A stretch of DNA of 64,000 nucleotides from an uncultured Saprospiraceae bacterium (lineage in GTDB: Bacteria > Bacteroidota > Bacteroidia > Chitinophagales > Saprospiraceae). The notes under the pieces were generated by a model. The model was given only the letters and a program-made list of their open reading frames with translations. It ran no database searches and had not been told where the DNA came from. The first letter of the stretch is position 1. Every line of letters begins with the position of its first letter. This document shows positions 55,049-64,000 of this stretch, one piece after another. Made by a program: the position numbers and the translations under genes. The stretch lies in contig CALLAW010000048.1 of the NCBI GenBank assembly GCA_938001865.1, positions 1 to 64,000 of the forward strand, given 5' to 3'.

Positions 55049-56245
55049 TTAATTCCCTGTAGCGACTCTGAGCCGTCTGATGAGGAAGATTGTTACCAGT
55101 CCAGTACATACCGCTATGTAGCCAACAATTGGGTAGTTCTCATATTGACCAGCTTGATTGATATAGATAATCTGACCGCTAATGATTGCAGAGAGTCCAA
55201 TAGCGAACTGTTGGAGAGCAGACTTGATTGCCATGAAGCTTCCCCTATTCTCCACTCCAGCAGAGGCAGTAATCATCGTATTAGCGGGAATCATCCTACC
55301 ACTTGCTAATACAAAGAATAGTGTCGTAAACATCAATACATACCAGAGTGGAGAGACTCCAAGATACACGATTATCATCGTCGGGATAAAGCACAATAAC
55401 ATCGTGATTGTGAATACTTTATTAACCCCAAATCGATCAGTGAATCTCCCTATCAACGGTGATGTAATGACTGTAGCTATCCCTCCAAGAAAAAATTGAA
55501 GGGCAATATCTTCTTGGCTGAGCCCAACATTCTTAATCAAATATGGACTGATAAACGGGATAATCATGAAATGAGCAAGCACTAATACAAATCCAGCCCC
55601 CAATGCATTGACTTGATTCGTATCACGAGTAATCTGATTGATCGTACTCCGCATACTGGGGACACTCCCACCCTGTGATTCCAGATGTTTGGTGAAACTC
55701 GGAAACTTAAATGCCACAAAAATCCAAATACACATTGCCAATATGCCTAATACTAAGAATGGAGATTGCCATGAGCCCTGAGCTGCAAGGTATAATCCAA
55801 ATGGTACACCGAGAGCAGATGCCCCAGAAAATGCTGCCATCAGTATCCCCATCGCTTTGCCTCGTTCTTTGAATAGATAGAGATCACTGACAATGGACAG
55901 GGCAAGAGCACCGATCACACCTCCAAAGAGTCCAGTCAATATCCTGAAAGCAATCAACACAGTGTATGACGGAGCGAAGGCACAGAGTATCGTACCTATC
56001 GAAAATCCACCATAACAGAGTAGCAATGCACTCTTGCGATCAAAACTATCTAGTACGAAAAAAGCTAACAATGCAGAGAGAGTCGCAGCAAACGCATAGA
56101 CTGAGACTAGTAGACTGAACTGTGCCGCCGATATCTCAAACGTCTCAATGAAAAGATCACCTAAGGGCATGATCAACATCGAATCCACAATATGAGTAAA
56201 GTTAATCCCAGCTAATACATACAATACACTTCGTCTGTCCATCAA
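55049..56245 (-). CDS. MFS transporter
   Basis: The 398-residue protein has 12 predicted membrane helices. The loop 2-3 signature of the major facilitator family is visible ('VLDSFDRKSALLLCYGG'), along with 'RILTGLFGGVIGALALSIVSDL' and the matching 'GRFTDRFGVNKVFTITM' loop in the second half. It resembles the Bcr/arabinose-efflux type of drug or sugar exporter; the substrate is not known. It is convergent with the VCBS gene (14-base gap) and shares no operon. Confidence 0.9.
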   Translation of the reverse strand: MMDRRSVLYVLAGINFTHIVDSMLIMPLGDLFIETFEISAAQFSLLVSVYAFAATLSALLAFFVLDSFDRKSALLLCYGGFSIGTILCAFAPSYTVLIAFRILTGLFGGVIGALALSIVSDLYLFKERGKAMGILMAAFSGASALGVPFGLYLAAQGSWQSPFLVLGILAMCIWIFVAFKFPSFTKHLESQGGSVPSMRSTINQITRDTNQVNALGAGFVLVLAHFMIIPFISPYLIKNVGLSQEDIALQFFLGGIATVITSPLIGRFTDRFGVNKVFTITMLLCFIPTMIIVYLGVSPLWYVLMFTTLFFVLASGRMIPANTMITASAGVENRGSFMAIKSALQQFAIGLSAIISGQIIYINQAGQYENYPIVGYIAVCTGLVTIFLIRRLRVATGN

Positions 56246-56316
56246 CTACTAACTCTCAATGATGACAAAAAGTTATTTCTTTAACCTCAATTACCTCTCA
56301 AGTCCATTGATCACAA

Positions 56317-58017
56317 CTAATAATCAAGGATCTTTACTTCAGTACGTCTATTGAATTGGTGCTCCTCATCAGTGCAGGTGACACCATCGTCACATTTGTT
56401 ACGTAGACGGCTTTCGCCAAATCCTATAGCAACGATTCGAGTGGCATTTACTCCGAGTGATACTAAGTAGTCCTTAGCGGACTTGGCTCGTCTATCTGAT
56501 AAGAGTTGGTTGTATAGTGACTCACCTCTACTATCTGTATGAGCTGAGAGCTGTACTTTGATAGAGGGATTATTATTCATCGCATTTGCTAATTCTTGCA
56601 ATTCGGAGAGAGAGCCATCTTGGAGCTCATGTTGATTATATGCGTAATAGATATTATCAAAGACCAAGATACTTCCCTTCTTGACTTCTTGTTGTTTGAT
56701 GATCACCTTCTTGGGCGGCGGAGGCGGTGGCTTGACTACGACTGCTACTCTCTCAGGTTGAAGTGAGAGAGTATGATGGAGTTGATTAGCATCTAAGTAA
56801 CCAGTCCAGATGTAATCTTCATAGCCAGCGTTCCTTCCATTTACTTTGACATATACGGGAGGAGTTACCTCTAGGGAAATGCGACCCTCGCTATCTGATG
56901 TCATATCCAATTTTGATTCAAAGTTGCTCTCTAGCAATCTCTCTGCACTCGACTGATTGAGAAGTAACTCTATGATCAGATCCTTATCTGTAATCTGCAA
57001 TATTTCGAACTCTGCACCTTGGACCTTAGATAGGGTCTTACCATCCTTCACATCAAGTGTAAGATAGTTCGCCACCCGATCAGACTTCCTTATCATCGGT
57101 ATCTCTGTAGTGAGCTGATAGAGATCATCCTTGCCCATCCCTCCTGGTCTATTAGACGAAAACACCAATGACTTGTCATCTAGCATATAGAGTCCAAAAT
57201 CATCGTAACTCGTATTGATCGGTGCCGGTAGTCTCAGACGCTGTTGAGTCTCAAAGTCATAGAGGAATAAATCTAAGTCTCCTGCACGAGAGCCCGAGTC
57301 ACTTGCATAGATGAGGTAACCGTTGTAGAATTGACCGAACCACTCATTGCCTTCTGTATTGACCTTGTCTCCGATATTGATTGGTGTGGTCCAACTCCCA
57401 GCCTCCTTGAAGGACAGATAGAGATCCATCTTACCCATCCCTCCTACTCTCGTCGAACTGAATGCAAGAGTATCTCCTGTGATACTGAATGTCGGATGTG
57501 CATCGAGTGCTTCTAAATCACTCTGTTGCCAGAGTGTAGGCTCTGACCATCCATCGGCATTGAGTACAGTCTCATAGATTTTGAGAGGGATGAGATTATC
57601 TTGAGTCTTCGCAGGACGACCTCTTACTAAGTGGTCTCTTGTAAACATCATGACACCTCCATCTGCACTGAATGTACAAGGACCTTCATGGTATCTAGAG
57701 TTAATTACTTTGGGGAAAAATGCAGACCGCTCAAAGTCATCAACTCCGTTCCAATCCGCAAACTTTAGATCAAAATACTTCTCTCCTATCCGCCTATCGA
57801 CATCTAAGTCTGATCGACCGTTGGTCACATATACGAGTAAGTCACTCCAGATCACCGGCGCAAAATCCATCTCCGGACTATTTATCTGTCGAAGATTACT
57901 CAGATTGGCATCCACCATGCTCAATGAATCAAAGTACACCATCTCTTGACTCTTCAATAGACTGGCTCGTAGACCGACACCCAATATCACTACTATCAGT
58001 ATAGCTCTCCTCAACAT
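56317..58017 (-). CDS. OmpA-family protein with PD40 repeats
   Basis: The 566-residue protein has a signal peptide, then PD40/WD40-like repeats ('FSSTRVGGMGKMDLYLSF', 'YASDSGSRAGDLDLFLYD', 'FSSNRPGGMGKDDLYQLT'). A Pro-rich spacer (PPPPPPKK) leads into an OmpA domain at about 450-566 with 'LSAHTDSRGESLYNQLLSDRRA'. The OmpA domain binds peptidoglycan, and this layout is typical of accessory proteins encoded with PorP/SprF and giant T9SS adhesins. Its ATG abuts the PorP/SprF stop codon with no gap, a sign of translational coupling. Confidence 0.9.
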   Translation of the reverse strand: MLRRAILIVVILGVGLRASLLKSQEMVYFDSLSMVDANLSNLRQINSPEMDFAPVIWSDLLVYVTNGRSDLDVDRRIGEKYFDLKFADWNGVDDFERSAFFPKVINSRYHEGPCTFSADGGVMMFTRDHLVRGRPAKTQDNLIPLKIYETVLNADGWSEPTLWQQSDLEALDAHPTFSITGDTLAFSSTRVGGMGKMDLYLSFKEAGSWTTPINIGDKVNTEGNEWFGQFYNGYLIYASDSGSRAGDLDLFLYDFETQQRLRLPAPINTSYDDFGLYMLDDKSLVFSSNRPGGMGKDDLYQLTTEIPMIRKSDRVANYLTLDVKDGKTLSKVQGAEFEILQITDKDLIIELLLNQSSAERLLESNFESKLDMTSDSEGRISLEVTPPVYVKVNGRNAGYEDYIWTGYLDANQLHHTLSLQPERVAVVVKPPPPPPKKVIIKQQEVKKGSILVFDNIYYAYNQHELQDGSLSELQELANAMNNNPSIKVQLSAHTDSRGESLYNQLLSDRRAKSAKDYLVSLGVNATRIVAIGFGESRLRNKCDDGVTCTDEEHQFNRRTEVKILDY

Positions 58018-58968
58018 CTAAAAATATCTAGGGTTGGTGAATATCTCCTTAGGATTATTATTACCAAAGGTATATCTAATCATCGCCTCGAGACTTCCGG
58101 TCTCATATCTCCTAAGTTGACTGAATGTCACATCATAGCTCAGCCCAAGAAAAAATCTCTCTAATGGTTGCAGACCAAGTAAGAGGGACATTGACTCACC
58201 TAGCGAATTCCGATTACCCCCAGTCCTATAGTTGAGTGCTAGGTGATACTCTTTATTATAGAGGATTCCAGCCTGGATATCGATGTCATAAGGTGAGTTA
58301 GGTGCTAGCTTGAAGAGCATCTGCGGTATGAAGTCAAACGAACTATTAATCTGAATCTCTGTACCTGCCATCACATAGAGGTGTCTCTCCTCTCTACTAT
58401 CACTCAGCGAAGAGTCAAGATAGACATTAGAGAGTAATCTTGGTACGCTTATCCCAGCATAGAATCTTTGATTCTTGAAGTAGAAGCCCAGCCCAGTATT
58501 GAACAGATAAGTGGTCGTCCTCTCATCACTCAGGACTGGATCTGCACCGATTGTCTCAAATGCTACTAAGCGATCATCAGTAAAGTCAAGACTATGACTC
58601 CTGATAGAGACCTCTATACCACCACTGAGATTACCAAAGTCTGTCGGTACTCTATAGCTGTACATCGTACGGAGATTGAGAGACTCTTGGATACCTATAC
58701 TCTCCTTGCTGATCAGACCACCAATCCCCATTCTCTGCTTATCGAATGGTACTACTCCACTCACTTGAGTCGAGATTGGTGCTCCCTCTAGACCATTCCA
58801 TTGATCACGGAATAAGATGCCAACCTCAGCATAACTGATCTGACTTGCATAGGCTGGATTGTACGAGAGCTTATTATAAGCGAACTGCGTAAATAGACCA
58901 TCTTGTTGTCCAAGGCAGACTTGGCACATCAAGAGCAATAGAGTGATATGGTAGTATCTCACTCTCAT
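58018..58968 (-). CDS. PorP/SprF-family outer-membrane protein paired with adhesin
   Basis: The 316-residue protein has a signal peptide and the family start 'DGLFTQFAYNKLSYNPAYASQ'. Barrel strands follow ('GGIEVSIRSHSLDF', 'YNKEYHLALNYRTGG', 'GLSYDVTF') and end with 'MIRYTFGNNNPKEIFTNPRYF'. In flavobacteria SprF is needed to export or anchor the adhesin SprB. Its ATG overlaps the adhesin stop by 4 bases (ATGA) and its stop abuts the OmpA gene, so the three genes form one tightly coupled unit. Confidence 0.92.
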   Translation of the reverse strand: MRVRYYHITLLLLMCQVCLGQQDGLFTQFAYNKLSYNPAYASQISYAEVGILFRDQWNGLEGAPISTQVSGVVPFDKQRMGIGGLISKESIGIQESLNLRTMYSYRVPTDFGNLSGGIEVSIRSHSLDFTDDRLVAFETIGADPVLSDERTTTYLFNTGLGFYFKNQRFYAGISVPRLLSNVYLDSSLSDSREERHLYVMAGTEIQINSSFDFIPQMLFKLAPNSPYDIDIQAGILYNKEYHLALNYRTGGNRNSLGESMSLLLGLQPLERFFLGLSYDVTFSQLRRYETGSLEAMIRYTFGNNNPKEIFTNPRYF

Positions 58969-61900
58969 CTCTCAACTACGATAAAGCCTTGCAATGGATC
59001 TCGATCTGAGTTCAATGTCAAGATGTAAAAATATGTGCCCGAAGGTAAGTTACTCCCATTGTATGTCGCATCCCAGTCATTGGTATATGGCTGAGCTGAG
59101 TACACTTCATCACCCCACCGATTGAAGATTAGGAGCTTATTATTAGCATAGCGGTCACTCGTCAAGCATGGTACTCTGAAGTGATCATTATATCCATCAT
59201 TGTTAGGTGTGACGACATTGGAGATGATGCACTCTGTCTCATCACCTATTATCAGCAAGAGTGTCGCTGTATCGCAGATATCTGGACATCTCTCACTACA
59301 TACTTCGATGACTACACTCCTATTACCTATGTAATCTATCCCTGTCGTGACAGATAATTGGTCATCATCTAACCTGAGAGACAATTCCTCTGGTGACTCT
59401 ATGATATTGATCTCATAATCTTGAGTTAGCGTTGCATTCCGCAATACATCTATGAAATGTTCTCCGATATCTGGAAGAGTTATGATTTGATCTTGAAGGT
59501 TGATTTCTTGCTCTTTGGTGATTATAATCGTATCTGAGGCTATCAATCCACAGTTGTCTGACCAGGTATTCACAGAGAGACCAAAGTCATTGGTCATCAC
59601 ATCTGTAACTCTGACTATACTCATGTCAATCAAGTTGGCATTTACCTGAGTGGTACTTGATGAGATACTCAGCGAGTCAATATTGTCTGGAACATTGAGA
59701 GCTATATCTACCTCACTCTCTGTACATATCGTCAGAGCATCTAAGACAAATGTGGCTCCTCCGTCTCTATCATCTTCTATGTTGATGGTTACGACCTCGG
59801 AGAGATCGGAGAGACATGATTGGCTGTATCCTATCACAGCTAAGTAAGCGATAGTATCTTGGAGATAAGAGAAGTCCATCAGAGTACATGGACTTTCCGT
59901 AGAGAGCACCAATGAGTCAAGCTCAAGATCCATGATCACTAAGCTATCATATTGAAATAGTGTATTGGGATCAAAACAAAAGAGAAAATCCTCTAACTGG
60001 CTCGTACACAATGTCGTATCTACAAACTCAAGGCTCGGCACCTGTAGCTCGGTCCTTACAAAGAGAGATGACTCCAAAGACTGCTCAGATTGACACCCAT
60101 TCGATGATGCGATTGCTGTATAATTGCCTAGATCTTGACTTGATAGATCGGTAAGTAGCCATTGGGTACCTACAGATTGATTGCCATTAGGACCCGTCCA
60201 GAGATATTCTACCCCAGCTATCGGTTGCAATATCTCGAGGATCAGATCACTCCCCTCACAAGCTACTGGAGGCACTAAGAGCTGTGGAGTGAGTGGGACA
60301 AGATTGATGACTACTTCTCTCTCTGGAGAGACTATGGATGAGCAATTTACCCCTTGGATGGAGACAGAGTATGATCCACTGTTCTCTTGACCAATGTTAG
60401 CGAGTTGCAGTTGATTATTATTTGTAACCATTGTACCATTAGGTGTCTCCCAGATGTATTGGGCATCAGGTTGGTTAGTCTCTGTTGCAATGAGAGTCAG
60501 GATCTCTCCTTGACAAGTGTTGTCAACCGATATGATGACTGGTTGATTAGGCACATCCGTGATGTCCACCTCTGTACTGACTGGGTCAGATGCACAACCA
60601 TTAGCAATAGCAATGAGTACATACTCACCATTATCTGCCGCGGATGCATTTGTTATTACTGGATTGAGTAAGTCTGACGTCCACCCATTTGGCCCCGACC
60701 AGCTGTACTCATAATCTCCTGGCGGAAATATCGTCGGAGAGAATACTACAGACACGTTATCTTCCCCACAATCGGGCGAAGTATTGCTCAGCGCAGTGAT
60801 GATCGGCGCTGGATTGATTACGACCGTAGTAGTCTCAGTCGCCACACAACCTACATTATTGATGACCGTCAGTGTATACTCACCAGCCTCAGCAAGTACA
60901 GTCGGTCGCTGACCGCTAAATAGTACACCACTTGGACTCTCCCAACTATAATTAGCCTGTACGATCAATGTCGAGATCAACTCTATACTATCCCCTACAC
61001 AGACTGGGCCATTATTACTCACACCTACTTGGAGTGATGTCTCAACACTCACGGTAAATGCTGCTGACTCTTCTGATACACAAAAGTCGTTACTGATGAT
61101 ACAAGACCAATCACCTGAGAGATCTACCGTACTATTATTTATCGACAGAGAGTTAGTAGAGGTATTACTGAAGAGGAGACCATCCTTGTACCAAGCATAG
61201 CTAGTCGCATTGGGTTCGTTGAGGATTGTCAATGTCAGAGGTACTCCCTCGCAGAGCAGGTTATCACCTGATAGGATGGGTTTTTCTGGTCTATCAAAGA
61301 TGATGACTTGGACTGTAGCAGCAGCAGAGAGACATCCTTCATTCTCTACCACTAATGTATAAGTTCCTTCATTTTGCTCTGTTGCGGTAGGTATAGATAT
61401 CGGCGAAGCGCCATCACCTTGATAACCATCAGGACCAGACCAGATGTACTCTACACCAGGGATACTACTCTCTATTGCCTCTAAGAGGATAGGATCACCA
61501 CTACATACGGTGATGAATGGATTGACTACGTCCGCAATGGGTCGTAGCGAGACATCAACTCCCACACTCATCGATGGATTACTCGTACAGAGATCATTGC
61601 TCACCTCGACATAGTAGAGGTGCAGTCCTTGTGTCACTTGAATCTCTAGGAGAGGGACACTCGTCTGGGCTATCAATATTCCATTGGGAGCTGCCCCTTC
61701 GTACCAGAGATAGTTTACATCACCACTATAGCTACTCGCGGTCAGGATGATCTCGTCTTCCACACAGAATTCTGTACCCTGCAACATGATCTCAGGATCA
61801 TCAAACTGGTCAAACTGTACATCAATCGTTGATGAAGTAGAGCAGCCATTCAACCCTTCGATAGTGAGATTATAGATCCCAGCGTTAATCTCCTGAGGGT

Positions 61901-64000
61901 TAACAATGATCGGATTCTCTTGATTAGAGAGATAACCATCAGGACCAGACCAGAAAAACTTCAAGGCATTGATATTGTTACCGTCTGGGACATTAGCTAG
62001 TAATTGGAGTTCGTCACCTTGGCAGATTCCAATCGTAAAACTGGGCACTACAGGTTGCTGTAATATCTGTACAAAACTCGTACACACGTCCGTATTACCA
62101 GAGTCATCAGTAACAGTACTGGTGATCTCTATCGTCGATCCGACTGCACTACAATCTACTTCTCTGATATCAGTATCAAAGGTGGTTAACCCGCAATTTT
62201 CAAATGAACTGCTCAGTAGATCGCTGTCGCTAAATACATATGGGAGTGATCCATCGATTGGGAGGACTATGACTGTATCTCGACATGTAATCAGTGGAGA
62301 GACGAGATCGTTTACTGTCAGACTGTAGCTACACTCTCCTCTATTACCAGTGGCATCTTGGACAGAATAAGTAATCGTATAATCACCAACACAGAGAGTA
62401 TGGATTGGTGGATTTTCGAGGTCGGTGATCCTTCCAGAGTAGAGTGTATCTATCCCGACTATGGTATAGTCAGGTTGGATATCGCTATAGAGTAATGTCA
62501 ACTTGAGTCTAGAGATTCCATCAATCCCAGCGACAGGGATATTACAAGCTGGCAAATCATTCCCTATGAAGGTGAAACTGAGTTGGTCGTCTGACACCCA
62601 AGACGCAAAGTCTTCTGGGTCAATATCTATGAGTATAGAGGATTGTTCACCACAGCTCGGGACTACACTATTTTCTAATTGAGCAAATATCTGTCCCTCT
62701 TCATCGAGTAGCGTGACGAATTCTTCATTCGTATTGGCAGCGACGTCTATCCTTAATTGTGGGTTCTCTAATATTTTATTTTCTGCATTAGGGATAGTAA
62801 ATTGAAATTGCCGATCTCTTGCCGAGTAAGTATCCGTCGACTCATCATAGTCAAATATGATATTGCCAGTACCTACTGGAAGAGTCTCTGAGATCCGACC
62901 TGATGAGATACAATTATCACTATATGTAAAGTCTGTGGAGAGTTGATATTCCACACAGCATGAAGTGACTTCAGTGATTAGTAGTGTATCGCTAGGACAG
63001 ACGATCAGTGGTGGTTCATTATCCACTACGACGACCGTGGTAAGACATGAACTCACATTACCACCACAATCTTTGAAAAAAAACTCTACAGTGTGTATCC
63101 CCTCTTCGAGTGTCAAATCAAGGCTATCAATCTGCTGAGTAGAAGTCATATCCCCACTATCTAGACTGTATGCAATCTCGATCAAGTCAGCAGACTGGAC
63201 AGAAGCTTGGATAGTAACATCTACGAATGAGAGTTCGCAGATTTCATTGATACCAAGTGATCCATTGCCTGGTGGTACATTAGGGATCAGATCGATACTG
63301 ATGATGCCATCACCTAACCACACGATGAGACTGTCAGATGGGATAGGCTCTAGTCTGAGTGTCGTGTCTTGACACTCCTGATGGAGCTGTGGACTCCTCC
63401 CATAATAGTTGCCCTCTATATAGATGTCAAAATACTCCTGTGGGCCATCGCCGTCAAATGCCTCAAAAAAAATGTCAAACTGTGCTGGAGCATTTCCAAT
63501 CTGATTAATATTGAAATCTGTGAACTCAAAGAATACTGGATTGACTAACTCTGTATTGCTGCCAGATTGACTAGAGATGATGTTTTCTCTCTGACTGAAG
63601 GTCTGTTCACCGCTTACAGAGAGACAGTTATCTACTACGATGGGTACAGGTATAGATGCATTAGCGATACAATCAGTCCCCATCAAGGGCACTTCGATAC
63701 TCTCATTACACTCTACTACTTCTGGGCTTTCATCATCTAGGATGATTAATGATGCTACGGTTTGACTTGCATTGCCACAAGCATCTAAGTAGACTACAGC
63801 ATACTGCTCAGTATAGGTGATTCCATCCTCTGCGACTTGACAGTAATCTTGTGGAATGGTGGGTGCAACTCCAGGATATGTAGACTCATCAGTCAAGTCA
63901 AAACTTCCACTCACTGCAACGAAACTCGTCAGATCACCACAGCTATCTATCGCTTGACTCCCTCCGAGATCATCTATCCACTGTGTCAGTAAGATGGAGT
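58965..64000 (-). CDS. Giant Ig-repeat adhesin with T9SS type B sorting domain, truncated by window end
   Basis: The frame stays open past the GTG at 63914 to base 64000 ('TQWIDDLGGSQAIDSCGDL' and on), so the true start lies outside. The visible 1678 residues begin with HYR-like blocks and lectin-like beta domains. At least eight Ig/PKD-like modules of about 80-90 residues follow, each with Cys-Gly near the start and a 'Y.WSGPNG'-type core. The C terminus is a gliding-motility-type (type B) sorting domain ('VVTPNNDGYNDHF', 'LLIFNRWGDEVY', 'LPSGTYFYILTLN'). It should be a cell-surface adhesin exported by T9SS, with the PorP/SprF protein as its partner. Confidence 0.92.
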   Translation of the reverse strand, partial: SILLTQWIDDLGGSQAIDSCGDLTSFVAVSGSFDLTDESTYPGVAPTIPQDYCQVAEDGITYTEQYAVVYLDACGNASQTVASLIILDDESPEVVECNESIEVPLMGTDCIANASIPVPIVVDNCLSVSGEQTFSQRENIISSQSGSNTELVNPVFFEFTDFNINQIGNAPAQFDIFFEAFDGDGPQEYFDIYIEGNYYGRSPQLHQECQDTTLRLEPIPSDSLIVWLGDGIISIDLIPNVPPGNGSLGINEICELSFVDVTIQASVQSADLIEIAYSLDSGDMTSTQQIDSLDLTLEEGIHTVEFFFKDCGGNVSSCLTTVVVVDNEPPLIVCPSDTLLITEVTSCCVEYQLSTDFTYSDNCISSGRISETLPVGTGNIIFDYDESTDTYSARDRQFQFTIPNAENKILENPQLRIDVAANTNEEFVTLLDEEGQIFAQLENSVVPSCGEQSSILIDIDPEDFASWVSDDQLSFTFIGNDLPACNIPVAGIDGISRLKLTLLYSDIQPDYTIVGIDTLYSGRITDLENPPIHTLCVGDYTITYSVQDATGNRGECSYSLTVNDLVSPLITCRDTVIVLPIDGSLPYVFSDSDLLSSSFENCGLTTFDTDIREVDCSAVGSTIEITSTVTDDSGNTDVCTSFVQILQQPVVPSFTIGICQGDELQLLANVPDGNNINALKFFWSGPDGYLSNQENPIIVNPQEINAGIYNLTIEGLNGCSTSSTIDVQFDQFDDPEIMLQGTEFCVEDEIILTASSYSGDVNYLWYEGAAPNGILIAQTSVPLLEIQVTQGLHLYYVEVSNDLCTSNPSMSVGVDVSLRPIADVVNPFITVCSGDPILLEAIESSIPGVEYIWSGPDGYQGDGASPISIPTATEQNEGTYTLVVENEGCLSAAATVQVIIFDRPEKPILSGDNLLCEGVPLTLTILNEPNATSYAWYKDGLLFSNTSTNSLSINNSTVDLSGDWSCIISNDFCVSEESAAFTVSVETSLQVGVSNNGPVCVGDSIELISTLIVQANYSWESPSGVLFSGQRPTVLAEAGEYTLTVINNVGCVATETTTVVINPAPIITALSNTSPDCGEDNVSVVFSPTIFPPGDYEYSWSGPNGWTSDLLNPVITNASAADNGEYVLIAIANGCASDPVSTEVDITDVPNQPVIISVDNTCQGEILTLIATETNQPDAQYIWETPNGTMVTNNNQLQLANIGQENSGSYSVSIQGVNCSSIVSPEREVVINLVPLTPQLLVPPVACEGSDLILEILQPIAGVEYLWTGPNGNQSVGTQWLLTDLSSQDLGNYTAIASSNGCQSEQSLESSLFVRTELQVPSLEFVDTTLCTSQLEDFLFCFDPNTLFQYDSLVIMDLELDSLVLSTESPCTLMDFSYLQDTIAYLAVIGYSQSCLSDLSEVVTINIEDDRDGGATFVLDALTICTESEVDIALNVPDNIDSLSISSSTTQVNANLIDMSIVRVTDVMTNDFGLSVNTWSDNCGLIASDTIIITKEQEINLQDQIITLPDIGEHFIDVLRNATLTQDYEINIIESPEELSLRLDDDQLSVTTGIDYIGNRSVVIEVCSERCPDICDTATLLLIIGDETECIISNVVTPNNDGYNDHFRVPCLTSDRYANNKLLIFNRWGDEVYSAQPYTNDWDATYNGSNLPSGTYFYILTLNSDRDPLQGFIVVER

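Noticed and set aside
1-64000. CRISPR array or other regularly spaced repeats
   Set aside because: No repeat of 20-40 bases recurring at regular spacing was seen; the only tandem repeat of note is the (GTA)6 run.
1-64000. Prophage, integrative element or insertion sequence
   Set aside because: No integrase, transposase, capsid, portal or terminase protein appears, and no inverted-repeat-flanked segment was seen; the AbiEii relic is the only trace of likely mobile DNA.

Overview
The window reads as chromosomal DNA of a free-living member of the Bacteroidota, most likely a Saprospiria/Chitinophagia-type organism (the rank below phylum is inference). The support is direct. There are at least five proteins with type IX secretion (T9SS) C-terminal sorting domains, two PorP/SprF-family outer-membrane proteins, two TonB-dependent receptors with a carboxypeptidase-regulatory-like N-terminal domain, a GWxTD-family protein, an ECF sigma/anti-sigma/Spy-like cassette, and promoters of the Bacteroidota type (TTTG or TTG, then TAnnTTTG). 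Composition looks moderately AT-rich and uniform. I see no prophage, insertion sequence, integrase or CRISPR array.

Layout. 1-5.2 kb: tail of an RskA-like anti-sigma factor, a structured gap with a terminator, then minus-strand genes for a small lipoprotein, a secreted M14 carboxypeptidase, an outer-membrane barrel and a rhodanese lipoprotein. 5.4 kb: a tRNA-shaped sequence with an abnormal anticodon loop. 5.5-9.2 kb: rhomboid protease, a hypothetical protein, dGTPase and a CBS-domain protein. 9.5-16.5 kb: a three-gene unit (I9-like lipoprotein, SprB-repeat secreted protein, DUF547 lipoprotein) and a TonB receptor. 17-24 kb: TerB-like protein, TonB receptor, GWxTD protein, a lipoprotein, a small membrane protein with a consensus promoter, and holA. 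24.2-27.2 kb: a candidate structured small RNA, then an OstA/LptA-like protein overlapping a BatE-like TPR/SH3 protein. 27.4-31.7 kb: feoAB, divergent chrA and an ArsC-like phosphatase. 31.7-33.2 kb: an AbiEii remnant directly behind a secreted peptidoglycan amidase.

33.4-41.1 kb: housekeeping block clpC-infC-rpmI-rplT (minus strand), then STAS protein, RNase Z and a PorP/SprF protein (plus strand). 41.2-44.0 kb: a compact operon for the lower meta-cleavage pathway (hydratase, acetaldehyde dehydrogenase, 4-hydroxy-2-oxovalerate aldolase) that would turn 2-hydroxypentadienoate into pyruvate and acetyl-CoA. 44.1-49.0 kb: ECF sigma factor, putative anti-sigma, Spy-like sensor, then a large secreted metzincin protease. 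49.2-56.2 kb: DMT transporter, TatD, RNase HI, a VCBS/FG-GAP lipoprotein and an MFS transporter. 56.3-64.0 kb: a tightly coupled operon of a giant Ig-repeat adhesin with a type B sorting domain (cut by the window end), a PorP/SprF protein and a PD40-OmpA lattice protein. This is a complete surface-adhesin delivery unit.

Most of the window is core biology of a T9SS-bearing bacterium. The least explained items are the tRNA-like element at 5.42 kb, the promoter-hairpin-terminator RNA at 24.26 kb, the AbiEii relic, and the I9-like/SprB-repeat/DUF547 operon. I did not find convincing evidence of a wholly new defence or mobile system.
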